Assembly: GCA_015680685.1 (NCBI GenBank)
Contig: MNCI01015029.1
Span: 311,777-375,776 of the forward strand
Length of the DNA stretch: 64,000 nucleotides
Direction of reading: 5' to 3'
Source of the DNA: Gnetum montanum
Taxonomy: Eukaryota > Streptophyta > Gnetopsida > Gnetales > Gnetaceae
This document shows positions 12,046 to 23,900 of the stretch, piece after piece; the first letter of the stretch is position 1; every line of letters begins with the position of its first letter. A program made the translations under genes and the position numbers. The notes under the pieces are model-generated. The model made no database searches. It was not told the DNA's origin and saw nothing but the letters and a program-made list of their open reading frames with translations.

Positions 12046-14245
12046 ATTGCCTATATGCAACCAATGTGCACAATTAACTAACATATAAAGATGCCTATAT
12101 GTAGTAGCCACAAGATAGGAAGACACCCAGTGGTTAACAGCTGATCAAGAGAGCAACTCAACTATATGCATGAAACTAATTGAGGGTTTGACTTACACTT
12201 ACATCGATAGCATAGACACATCAGAGTAAGTCCATCACCAACTTCTGAGTCTCAACATTGAAAATATCAACTGTGAAAAGTTGAAAATCCTTGAAAACTT
12301 TAAGCAAGAGCCCCTGAAATTAAAGTTGTTTCCCACTAGTATGGAGTACACATTTATCAAAAATGGAAAATCGATAATTATTAATGCTAGGCTCACTCCT
12401 CAACAAAAAGAAAGACTACTGAAAATGATGAACAAATGATCAAAAGCCTTTGCTTGGTCGTATCCTGAATTAATCGGAATAGACCCTACGATATGCAAAC
12501 ATAGAATTTACACTGACCCATACATGAAGCCTCGATGACAACCGCAGAGGCGATTAAACCCAAAGTTGAAGTAAGTGCTTAAAGAAGAAATTGAACAACT
12601 TCTAAAAGCTAGGTACATCTAACCCATTGCTAATAGCAAATGCATTAGTTCATTAGTTATTATACCCAAAAAGGGAGGTAAATGAAGAGTGTGTATACAC
12701 TTTAGGCTACTAAACATGGAAACATTCAAAGACAACTTTTCATTGTCATTCATCGACCAAGTCTTAGACACTATTGCAGAGCATCGCTACTATAGTTTTT
12801 TGGATGGATACAGTGGATACAACCAAATCCAAATAGCACCAAATGACCAAGCCAAAACCATGTTTACAAGTCCTTGGGGGACATTTGCATACAAAAAAAT
12901 GTTGTTTGACTTGTAAAATGCTTCTACAACATTTCAATGTTTGGTTCTACGTATCTTCCAGTAGAAAATAGGAAATGGTGTGGAGGTCTTCATAGATGAC
13001 TTCTCTACCTACGGAGTGAACTTTGATCAAACCTTGGACTTATTAGAGCAAGTGATGTGTTAAAACCAATTTAAGGCTAAACTAGCAAAAAATCCATTTA
13101 ATGGTCCAAGAAGACATAGTATTAGGACATAAGATTTCACAAATAGGGATAAAGGTGCACCGAAAAAAAAATCAAAGTCATCCAAGGAATCACATGCCAA
13201 CCTAAAATGTTAAAAGACATATGATCATTCCTTGGATACACTAGCTATTATAGAAGATTCATAGAGAACTTTTCAAGGGTTGCAAAACCATTGGTTGAAC
13301 TAACAAAAAAGGATGTACCTTTCGAATGGAACAGAGAATGTGAGTTAGCTTTTCAAACTTTAAAATAGAAGCTTGTAGAAACACCTATTCTACAAGCTCA
13401 TGACTAGTCCAGACCATTCCACATAATGAATGACACGTCCAACTATGCTTTAGGAGCTGTACTTACATAGTTAGATGATCAAAAACATCCTTATTAAATC
13501 CACTGTGCAAGTAGGAGTATTGCTGGTGCACAGCTTAACTACACCATAATAGAAAAGGAATTAATGGCTATGGTGTTTGCACTAGATAAGTTTAGGCACT
13601 ATGTATTGGGCTATAAGGTATTTGTATACATAGACCATAGTGTAATTCAGTTCTTGCTAAATAAACCAATGGTGAGCCCTCGCATCATACAATGGCTCAT
13701 AATCTTACAAGATTTCGATCTTACAATGATTGATCGTAAAGGCATCGAGAAAGTTGTTGTTGATCATTTATCTTAGTTAACATGGGACAACAAAGAGGAT
13801 TAATATTTTTCTTGCTATTCGATTTCCTGATGAATACCTCTTTGCAGGTGTAGTAAATAATCAATTAACCATAGAAACAAATTGGTATAGTAGCATTCTT
13901 ACCTATCTCCGTACATAATAAACAACACAAGAGTTAGACACTAAAAAGAAATAATAGTTTCTTCACTGAGCGAAATATTTCATGGAAATCAATGGATACC
14001 TTTATAAGGTATGTCCTAATGGCTTAGTCTGATGGTGTGTTCCAAATGTAGATTAATTATGAGTTCTCCAAGATGCTCATGAGGGCCCTTGTGGGGGTCA
14101 TTATGATGGGAGATGAATAACCATTAAAATCTTTCTTGTAGGATATTATTGGTCTACATTGTTTTGGGATGCTCATCATTTCATCCAATCTTGTAAGCAC
14201 TACCTATCATTTTTTTGGGATGCTCATCATTTCATCCATTAACAT
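12046..14245 (+). pseudogene. B1 RT, RNase H and start of integrase (broken)
   Basis: RT shows IIPKKGG, FLDGYSGYNQIQIAP and FIDDFSTYG (the YVDD site as FIDD) between about 12340 and 13050. RNase H (about 13420-13790) has ASRSIAGAQLNYT, EKELMAMVFALDKFRHYVLG and IDHSVIQFL. Integrase starts with an HHCC-like zinc finger (AHEGPCGGHYD ... GYYW) from about 14060 and is cut at 14245. Frameshifts are present near 12920-13560. RT and RNase H resemble the Athila/Tat branch of chromodomain-less gypsy elements; unlike family A, no second RNase H is seen. B2 lacks this region. Confidence 0.85.
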
Positions 14246-15871
14246 TGTTTCAGAAGTGAGACACGCAAGGTGAATCGATGATCAATAAATACAAAAATGG
14301 AGAAAATGGTGCAAAATAACGATAATAGTAAAGAAATAGCAAAATAAACTCAGATGAAAAAGTGCAATGCCCCAAGGTCATGGATTTGATTCTTTACTGT
14401 GTTTGAAAGGTGTACAATAGGTTATGCAACGCTGGAGAGACACTTCTTACATTGAACAGTATAGTCACAATTCTTCTTCTTGCTGATTTATTTGCTAAGA
14501 TGTCAAAATGCTTGACTCACATAATGATGTTTAGAGCCAACCAGAGAGCTCAAAGGTAACTAGAATGCTTAAAGAAAATGACAACTATGCCTTCTTAAAG
14601 CTAACTTAAAATCCAACTGCAGCAAAAAGCTAACTCTATTTGCCAAGAAGCCAATCAAGAAGCCAACAAGCCAATGCAAAAAGCCAACAAGCCAATTGCT
14701 ATTGCCAATTTTAAAAAAACCAACCCTTTGAGCATTGGTTTCTAGGGTATTTATAGGGCTAGGAGTAGGTGAGAAATGTGGTCTGGACGCCATGTGTCTA
14801 GGACCCCATAAGTTGCTAACATGTCCATACCATGTAGGTGTGTAATGTTGAATGTGAACTTGACTATGTTGTGACTATATAATCAAAACTGCATGTGCCA
14901 AGATCTAATGTGCTAACAACACAAGAAAAAATGGAGCTTACACTCTAGGACTACATCTTCCCTACCCTTACAAGCATAGGAACAATTGTTTTGGGAGCTG
15001 ACTAGGGGGTGTGCAAGATGGAGTGAAATTTTTGATTCCGCCAAGGAGATGCCAGAGTGAGGAAGATTGCTGTCAACAAGTTCTAGAACTACCTAAAGAT
15101 ATCTTGATGCTTTCATACTAGTGTTGCATTACTCACACTATCAAGTATATTGGTGTAGCATAAGTGGATGCTTGCTATGCTGTGCTATGCTACGTAGCAT
15201 AGCATAGCGTAGCCATTGGTTTTGACTAAAACTTATGTTGGTGCTGAAAGAATTTGTCTAAGGCTTAGTCATGCTAACAACTACAACTTTTATCCTTTGT
15301 GATGGGAAGCCTTTGAACTTGCTGAACTTACGTATGGAGCACTTTTTCTACATTTGCATTGTTGCTATGCTATGCTATGCTATGTAGCATAGCACAATGT
15401 AGTAGTTAGCATATCCTACTTCTTCATTCAATCCATCATTTTCTAGCAAGAGACTTTGCTCGAGGCCTGGGGGCTAAGTGGGCCAACCGGTTTTGGAGGC
15501 CAAAGTATTACCGAGTGCAAATTTCTTGTTGGAATCACTTGGCAAGATGGGTCTTTCTACTTTTCCTTTGCTACATTGTGCTACACTACATAGTGTAGCG
15601 TAGCGTAGCACCTTGCGTTGACTGAATCTTGATTTCTTTTTGATCATTCTATCAATTTTCACTTGGATGCTTAAGCAACTATCTTTCAAGGCTTGCTACA
15701 TTGCATAGCATAGCAAAATTCTTTACTAGAAAACTTGCTAAATTGCTTTTCTCATCCCAAACACTTTTTGCATCTCCTAGCATAGTTTCTGAGTAGACTG
15801 TCAGTCGGGTCAATTGTCGAGGTGGGCAGGTTGGAGAGTCCATCAGGCTTGTCAGCTCTAGAGATAGAAAA
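14246..15871 (-). repeat. A2 3' LTR, trimmed at both ends
   Basis: It aligns with 30419-32071, including the stretch GGTGAATCGATGATCAATAA near the low end and shared GCTATGCTACGTAGCATAGC-type palindromes. On the minus strand a TATAAATA lies at 14755-14748, followed by the ACCAATGCTCAAAGGGTTGG leader typical of family A. It stops short of the LTR tips found in the 5' copy. Confidence 0.85.
15170..15720. repeat. GCTAY/RTAGC palindrome clusters in the A2 3' LTR
   Basis: Four clusters occur near 15175, 15365, 15575 and 15700, each built from GCTAT/GCTAC pentamers meeting their complement. They match positions in the 5' LTR (31360-31910) and the general arrangement in A1. Confidence 0.8.
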
Positions 15872-16639
15872 CTTGCAAGTAGCTAAGCTAGTCAGAGCAG
15901 TCACCTCAGAAGTATGTGCATCCCTAGATAGCTAAGCTAGTCATATCGGTCACCTCGGAACGATATGGTATCCTATCCTCCTGGCGAAACACATCTTTGA
16001 CTGACGCCATCTTGGCCCGTATCCTACAAATGCAATAGAAAGTAGACCAAAGAAATGTAACCATGAAATGCAGTTAGGAAAAATTCTTACTTTCTTTAGA
16101 CATCATTGAAGTGATAAGTACTATTGCTGAGGCATGTGACATCTAAAGCAGAAAGGTTGACAGCAGCTCTGGTAGTGGCAGGCTGAAGGGGTTAGCACCG
16201 AGGGGGCTAGGAGTTGTGGCGATGTGAGTGCTTAGGAGTTCCTGCTAAAGGAAAACATCATGTAGTTTAGCTATAAGGTGAGAGGCCTAACAACTGAACA
16301 TCTTTTGAGCTAGGGTGAGGGTAGGGCCTAGAGGGTAGCAACTTTGTGGTTAGGCCACAATAGTGCTAGGGCTCCAACAGCAGGTGTTGACAACGAAAGC
16401 TACTACTAGGGTGATGGGCCGTGGTAGTAGTAGCTTTAGAAGGTCTAAAAGATGTTAAATGAAATATCTAGAGGATTAGCAAGATGCCAGGGGTATTGGC
16501 ATCTCATTTTTTCCAGAGGATTCTTTCTTGTCATCATGAACTATGTTCTGGAACTGCAACGCTCCACCCCACGTCGGCACTATGCACGCTTGCTTGTTTG
16601 AATGATCATGGATTATGAGCTGGGAGCGTTGTGCCATGA
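15872..16639 (-). other. A2 non-coding 3' region
   Basis: No coding sequence is supported. It contains blocks shared with the A1 3' region (for example around 16380-16500) and a local near-duplicate of TAGCTAAGCTAGTCA at about 15880 and 15930. It separates the downstream repeat cluster from the LTR. Confidence 0.5.
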
Positions 16640-16950
16640 ACCTAGTTTAAGGTCCTGGTAGACCATCTGCTATACTGGATTAAGGTCCTAGTAGACCGCT
16701 ATGCTAGTTTAAGGTCCTGGTAGACCGTTGTGCTAGTTTAAGGTCCTAGTAGACTATTGTGCTAGTTTATCATTATAGCAGATAGTGGGTGGGCTAGTTC
16801 AAGGTCTTAGTGGACCATCTGTGCTAGTTTAACATCATAGTAGATGTTCTTTGATAGTTTATAGTCATGGTAGACTGTCGATGCTAGTTTATAGTCGTAG
16901 TGGACTATGGATGCCAATTTATAGTCATAGTGGACTATCGATTCTTATCT
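16640..16950 (-). repeat. Tandem-repeat cluster downstream of A2 pol
   Basis: On the plus strand it reads CTAGTTTAAGGTCCTGGTAG with variants, repeated eight or nine times at 30-45 base spacing. It matches the A1 cluster at 5960-6290 in place and orientation relative to pol. Confidence 0.85.
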
Positions 16951-16964
16951 TGCTTCTACATTAG

Positions 16965-19900
16965 ATGAAGTACAGCTTTAAGTATAGGTGGCTTACAGGG
17001 TTTGCAAACTCTCTGCCATCCATGTATACCAGCTTGAAGGCTCCATTCTCGTAGGCTTTTGTGACTACGAATGGACCTTCCCAATTTTCTGAAAACTTAT
17101 CTACATGTTCATGCACAGCTTTGAGGACTAGGTCGCCCTTTTTAATTGGTTGTCGATGTAGGTCTACATGTTGCTTTTGCCACTACTTTTCTTGATACCA
17201 TTTGATGCGACCCAATGTTTGTACATGCTCTTCCTCTAGGGAGTTAAGATCGATGATCCTTGAGTTGTTGTTTTTGGCTTCATTTATGATGCTTGAAAGG
17301 ATCATCCACAGTGATGGTACTTGCAATTCAAGAGGTAACACTACTTTAAATCCATAAACTAGGCTATAGGGGGTCTTACCTATGGCCATCCTGCATGTCG
17401 TACGGTAGGCCCACAGCACATAGAGGATTTGCTCATGCCATCACCTCTTGTTGTTGCTAAGCATTCTTTTAAGCAAGTTGATGATGGCCTATTTTGTTGC
17501 TTCTACTTGACCATTAGCCTACAGGTAATATGGTGATGAGAAAGATTGCTTAATTCCAAGGTTTGTACAAAAGGTTTTGGTTTCCACACTACTATACTGT
17601 GGTCCATTGTCCATCACAATAGTGATGGGAAGACCAAACCTTGTTACGATGTTATCCAAGATGGAAGTGGAAAACCTATTAAGATGTAGTTTTCCTAAGG
17701 GGGATAGCTTCTACCCACTTCATAAAGTACTCGATGGTAGTCATGATGAAGCTATGCCCTATGAAAGACTTAGGTGTTATGGGTCCTATGATATCTAGTC
17801 CCCATCGTTGGAATGGCCACATGATCTGCGTAGGGTGCAACTAGGTAGGTGACCCATGTATGATGTTGGCACATGTCACACATCTTGAATTTAGCAAAAT
17901 AGTCTCAATCCATGCAAGGCCAGTAATACCCTAGGTGTCTGATCTTAGCTACCATAGCCTTGGGTGCTATGTGTCCTCCACATAGTCCTTCATGGACTTT
18001 AGTAATGATTTTTTATGCCTCCTCCCCACCAACACAAGTTAATAGTATTCCATCAAAGGAGCATTTACACAAGGTATTATCTCCTATGAGGAAAAACTGC
18101 TATGCTTGCTTTCGGATTGCATCCCTTTGGGTGGATGTCAAGCCATGTGGGGGTTTACCATGTTGTAGGTAGGCTTTCACGTTAGCATACCACTCTTGGG
18201 TTTTGGTAGTGCTTACGAAGGCCATATGTACTACTTGGATGATAGGGTCTATGCACTTTGTTATCGAAGCAAGTAGAGTCACGAACAAGTGTGGAAGCAT
18301 GTTTAATGCTAGCGTAGCTAAGGCATCAGTTACAGTGTTCTCACTGCATGGAACATGCTGGATATCTATTGTGGTGAACTATTGCAATAAGTTTTTGGTA
18401 ATCACAGTAAGGCTGTAATTGCGAAGCTTTATAGGTGTAGACCTCAGTGATTTGATTGAAAACGAGTTGAGAGTTTCCTCGAATAGCCAAATGTTAGATT
18501 TTTAATTACTGGGCTACTAAGAGGCCCCTGAGGAGTCCTTCATACTCAGCTACATTGTTCATACAAAGGAACGTGAAGTAGTAAGAAAAAGGTTGCATGT
18601 CCCCTGAGGGGAATGTAATGATAGAGGCAACACTGCCACCTCACGTGGTTGAGGCATCATCGAAATGCAAAGTGGCCTTGAAATGCGATGGCACAAGGTT
18701 GATACTACTAACATGTTCATAAGGGAATTTGGGTTCTATGGTTTCTTGATCATCAATGGGTGAGGTTGCAAGCTATGTAGCTATCACTTGTCCTTTCATT
18801 GAAGATTGGGTACATAGTGTAAATCGAATTCTTCAGTTATTGCTTTCCATCGGGCTATCCTGCTACTTTCATATAAGTTGTTCGTGATAGCCCAAAGTAT
18901 GTTTCTTTTTCATATAATGTTCACTTATCTATGGAGTAGGTAGTGTCTCCACGTTTTTAGTGCAAATACTAAAGTAAGACAATTCCTTTCCACTTCATTG
19001 TATTTGGCTTCATATTCTATTAATGCGTGGCTCAAGTAATAGATTGGGGTTTCAAAGCCATCTTCCCTTTTTTGGCATAACAACGCTACGATAGATGTTG
19101 GCACTATGTTGTCCACTCAAAGTCAATCCCCTTCTTTAGTAAGTGTTGCATGGGGTGTAACTTTTTAGTCAACCTTGCTATAAACCTTCTGATGAACTAT
19201 ATTCTACCTTGCAACCTACATAATTATTTAAGGTTAGTAGGATGTGCTAGGTTAATGATGGTCTTAACTTTGTCAGGGTCCACTTGTATCCTAGCCTTTG
19301 ATACTACAAACCCTAGCATGCATCCAGTTTTTATGCTGAAAACATACTTTTTTGGATTAAGGTGTAGGTCATTCCTGAGACAACGCTTTAGGACTACATC
19401 TAGATCAGTGGGATGATCAATAGCTATCTTAGACTTGACTGCTATGTCATCCACATAATCATTTAGTCTCTCTAGGAGGTAGTTGCTGAATATGTAGGTC
19501 ATGGCTCATTGATAGGTTGCTCCAACATTCTTTAGACCAAAGGCCATCATAGTGTAACAAAAGGTACCCTAAGGGATCATAAATGTAGTTGTCTACTGAT
19601 GCTCTGGATTTATGCGAATTTGATTATAACCTAAGAACCCATCCATGAAGGAGAGTAAAGCATGACCAGTTGTAGTGTTGATAAGCTGATCGATACTTGG
19701 TAATGAGAATTCATCTTTAATCATTACCTTGTTCAGATTTCTGAAGTCTATACAAATCCATATCCCTCCTATTTTCTTAGAGACTACAATGATGTTTGAC
19801 ACCCATTCCGAGTAATCGATTGCACGAATGAAGCCTGTGTGATATAGCTTAGTGATCTCATCACATACGGCTAGTGCGATTTTTGGTTTAATTTTTTGAG

Positions 19901-20310
19901 CTTTTTTTTTAACCAGTTTGACACATGGGTCCAATACAATGTTATGTTATATTAGCCATGGGTCTAAGCCCGACATGTCTTTGTAGGACCATGCAAATAC
20001 TTTGATGTTGTCTTGAAGGACTCTAGATACATCTTTTTGCATTTGTTGATCTAGGAGGGAACTTAGTTTTAGTGTTTTTATTTTCCCCAGATGTCAATAC
20101 TGGTGCTTTGATGAGAGGGTCCTCGATCACATCCCCGACCTCTGAGTCTAAGGCTTGGACCAAGTGTTTGAGCCAATCTAGGGACATTTCCAGGGATGCT
20201 ACAGTGTTATTAGTAGATGAATCCCATTCTATTGACTCTAAGCTTGGATATCTTGCAAGCTTTCCATGAGGACCTGTCAAGGTCAAAAAATGAGTGTAGA
20301 TCACACTACA
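16965..20310 (-). pseudogene. A2 pol: RT, RNase H, archaeal-type RNase H, integrase (broken)
   Basis: Reading down from 20304: a linker with TGPHGKLARYP; RT (about 19934-19230) with CIDFRNLNKV, SFMDGFLGYNQIRINPEHQ and YVDDIAVKSK; RNase H (about 19120-18780) with YYLSHALIEYE; the second RNase H (about 18690-18310) with HFDDAS, AEYEGLLRGL and RGNSQLV; and integrase (18300-16990). The integrase core keeps WGLDIIGP, MDNGPQYSS and QVEAT, so all three DDE residues are visible. The C-terminal tail ends near 16970. A frameshift lies between 19593 and 19502, and stops are scattered. FDGA and GDS have become FDDA and GNS. Confidence 0.9.
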
Positions 20311-20454
20311 TGGCCATCTTGTTCAACCTACCACAATAAGAAGAGGCCTAGTAAAGTGATACCTTTTTGTAGCTATAGCACATAATAGTAAATATTTGTG
20401 AAGAAATAATGAAACATGCAATGATTGTCAAACATTTGGCCAAATTCGCAAATT

Positions 20455-20715
20455 ACTAGTTTAAGGTCTTGGTGGACTGTGAGCAGGTTCAAACATGCAA
20501 TTGATGCTGAGTCTACTAGTTTAAGGTCATGGTGGACCGTTAACAAGTTGTAAAGGTAAAGTTACTAGTTTAAGGTCTTTGCGAACCGTTAACAGGTAGG
20601 CTTCATAAAATGTCACTAGTTTAAGCCCTTTGTGGACCGTGGTGCATAGGTTTTTGGATAAAGTTACTAGTTCAAGGTCTTTGCGGATTGTGGCATGTAG
20701 GCTTTGTATAGGTAG
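20455..20715 (-). repeat. Tandem-repeat spacer between A2 pol and the opposite-strand gene
   Basis: On the plus strand, five units of about 55-60 bases carry ACTAGTTTAAGGTCTTGGTGG or close variants, at about 20457, 20517, 20565, 20615 and 20665. The last unit lies about 130 bases upstream of the TATA box at 20840. Confidence 0.85.
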
Positions 20716-20839
20716 GTTGATAATTTAATGTGGGATGAAATTTTTGGTTGAGCCCACCTATTTGCAAATAGAAATGCTACACGAGGCATCCCACATTACT
20801 CGGGACACGAAAATGGCAAGTTCTTTTCACGACATTAGC

Positions 20840-20847
20840 TATAAATA
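20840..20847 (+). promoter_or_regulatory. TATA box of the A2 opposite-strand gene
   Basis: CTATAAATAG lies 133-140 bases upstream of the ATG at 20980. The surrounding sequence aligns with the corresponding minus-strand region of A1 (about 1740-1850). A diverged TATAAACA is at the same place in A3 (34586-34593, -). Confidence 0.62.
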
Positions 20848-20979
20848 GGGGTTTACCCCTGGTAAATTTTTCATTTTCATTCTCAGAGCACAAAGCCCAC
20901 ATCCAAAGAGTAGTGCGATCATGCCGAGAGAAAGCGAAAAAATGTAGCGTAGTAGTCGACAACATTTGCAAGCGAAGAA

Positions 20980-23900
20980 ATGGCACCTAAAGGAAAATGT
21001 AAGCACTGAGGGCTCGCTAAGGTGGATGATGTCAAGGATACTTTGGGGCACCTGACTTAGGCATGAGTTGAAGTGTGGAAGGAGACTCCATCTGCTCATT
21101 AAGTTGTTGCATTACCTTTTTTGTTTAGACTTCTGCAATTGTTATTGTTGAAATTCGTGTCCTTTTCCATCGTTTTGGTCATCATTTTGGCCACTACGCT
21201 ACTGCTGTGCTAGTTGGCCATAGTAGCTGTATGGATGTTATGCTATAGACACATGTGGCATCACCTTGGCCACCATTGTTGTGACTACCTTGTTATGGGG
21301 GTTTGGGCGAGCTTGGACTACCTTGTTGTCGGGGTTTGGGCAAGCTTGGCCATCTACGCAATTTGACAAATGCAATACGTGTTTAACGCAGTACAACGTG
21401 AGTTATTTTGTACAACCAAGTTATGGTTGGGATGGCTTTACCATAGTAAACTCTCACTTGTCTGCACTTTATAATGTTTCTATTATTGTATGCCAGTACG
21501 TCGTAAGGTTTTGTAGGTTTGTCGTATTGTTACACTATCAAATCTACAATACCGCTACGTTGCTAAATTTGTTAAGGTTGCCATATGGCCATGGTTGTTA
21601 TAGTAATGCGTTGATTACGTCATTGTATTGTTGCACATTTGCTTGTTCCTATTCTACATTACGTGTCATCTAAACGTTATTGCATTGTGTGTGGTTTGAT
21701 GACTATGATATGCTGCAAGACTTTCTTTGTTGTTGTTTGTTTGTATATATATATATATATATGTTTTTTACCACTGCAAAATCTTGCTACGCTACATGTA
21801 ATGAAAATGTCATGCTATGCTATACGTAATCATAAGGTTATGCTATGCTACATGTAAACTTGGCTTGTATGTAGTGCTAACATTTGGTTCTTTGTTATGT
21901 AGGGTTATGTTGAAATCCATTTTGATTGTCCTAGAAATTGTAGGAGTCCTATGCTGCCTTAGAGAATTGGTGGCCAATGGCCCTCCTCCCCATGCACATG
22001 TGGAGTAGCAGGCAGTCTGGTTCCAAGAGGGTGCATAAGACTTCCTATAGTTCCTACTCTAGCATTTTAGTGTGATTTTTTGGTCACACTTATCGACGAA
22101 GACAACACCCACAATTATAGAAATCCTATTACCTAGGGAAATCGGGGTATTCTAAAATTTTTGACTGATGGGTCAATTGTGGGCAAGCAGACACAAGGTC
22201 CCAACATCCAAAAAGCCTAAGATGCTTTAGTTGGATTTCAGAGATGCCTAAATATAAGTGCTACCACTTATACAATATGTTGTTTGTTGCCTGTCACATG
22301 GGAACCTGCTTTCAGAACCCACCTAGAACCATTTACTATGCCGACGGGTGAGTTCTACAAAGGTATTTTGTTGTGTAATCCATGCTACACTAGACATAGG
22401 TATTAATAATGTATATGTGCATTTTTTGTATTACCAGGTTGTTTATTGATAGGAGTGGTCTCCATGGTGACACAGATGGCTTGGCGTTGGCACAAATGGC
22501 CCTACAGGATTTTTTCTCCATTGGGAATGTGTGTGTCAGCATGATAGGAAAATTTTGAGATGATTTCAGAACCTATCCAACCTCATATTTCCAATTTTAT
22601 GAGAAATGTAAAGAAGCTGATTTGTTGGATAGGGAATGGACATCCCTCAGGCTACTCACTGTCGAAGATGTTTTGGTGGATTTCCAACTATTTTCCATGT
22701 TGTTTAAGCCTAGTACAATAAAGTGTGAATCTACTATTACATGTTTGAATGATGTTTACCTTTTGCTAACCATCTTTTTTTTTGTTTTTTGCAAATCATT
22801 TAGTAGCGAAGAAATCCCTAGAGGTGACTGTGATTGCCTATGGGTGCAATGAAACCAACCTCATTTTTAAGTCTGGGGAGGTGGATGAGACTCAAGTGTT
22901 GGCTCTTCAATGGGGCCCCAACCATGCTGGTCCATAACCTTCAAGAGGCTAGGCTTATGTACTTGTTTTTGGCTATTAACCTGAGCATCCTGCTTGCCAA
23001 GATGCTTTTCCTAGCCAACTCCTTCTCCGAAAAGGAAGATTGCTTCTGTACACATGTTCACTGTGTACGCATGGTGTTTGATGTCAATGATCAATTATTT
23101 GTGGATATTTTCAATGTTCCTTTTGATGGTCTCCCCGTGGGAGAAAAATCCAAGAAAGATGCACATAATCAGGAGGACATCAAGAAGTGGCTAGGGGCTG
23201 CAAAGGACCGAAAGGAGATTTATATTGAGAAAGTTAGGCTATGGATGGCCAAAATGGTTTACCCTATCTTCTATGCCTGTGTCTTCCCCAAGCTGCTATC
23301 CCAAGGAAAAATCATTGGGATTGAGCAAGCTTAGATAATGAGGGATGTCATGGAAGAAGGGACCCATTACAATTGTGCAAAACACCTTTACAGAGGCATG
23401 CAGGCTAAAATGATCAAGCTCCGTGGGAAGCTTGAGTCCTGTTTCAACTTGCACCATGCCTTCTTGATAGCCTGCCTATGGTGTTTTGTGGAATTCTTAG
23501 TAGTCTGCGAGAATGGGGTCTGGGTACTACAAGATTGTAGCCAGATCTCAAAACCCCAGATCTACCAAGTCTTCTGTGCCACCTGATCTTAGGATCCCCT
23601 GGAAGCTATTGAGGAGTCATTTTCGATGACAACCAAGGATCGGGTGGTGCACAACGTTAGAGCCAAAGATAGCATGGGAGAGGCACCCCCCATTACCACT
23701 AGCAGTGTGACAAGGGGGGAACATCTCATTGCAAAGATGGTGACGACCAAGCTACAACACAAGAGGTCCCGCTCTACCGACAAGACCCCCCATACTAACA
23801 AAGAGAGGGGGAAGAAGCTGCAATTCAAGCTTCATAGAGTGCAACCTCCAATTGGTAAGTGTTCATTTTTTATTTGTTTCTTTTTTGCTAACATTTGCTA

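Noticed and set aside
21266-21857. Open frames in the first intron of the A2 opposite-strand gene
   Set aside because: They lie between a recognised donor position and acceptor, have biased low-complexity content and lack a match in A1.
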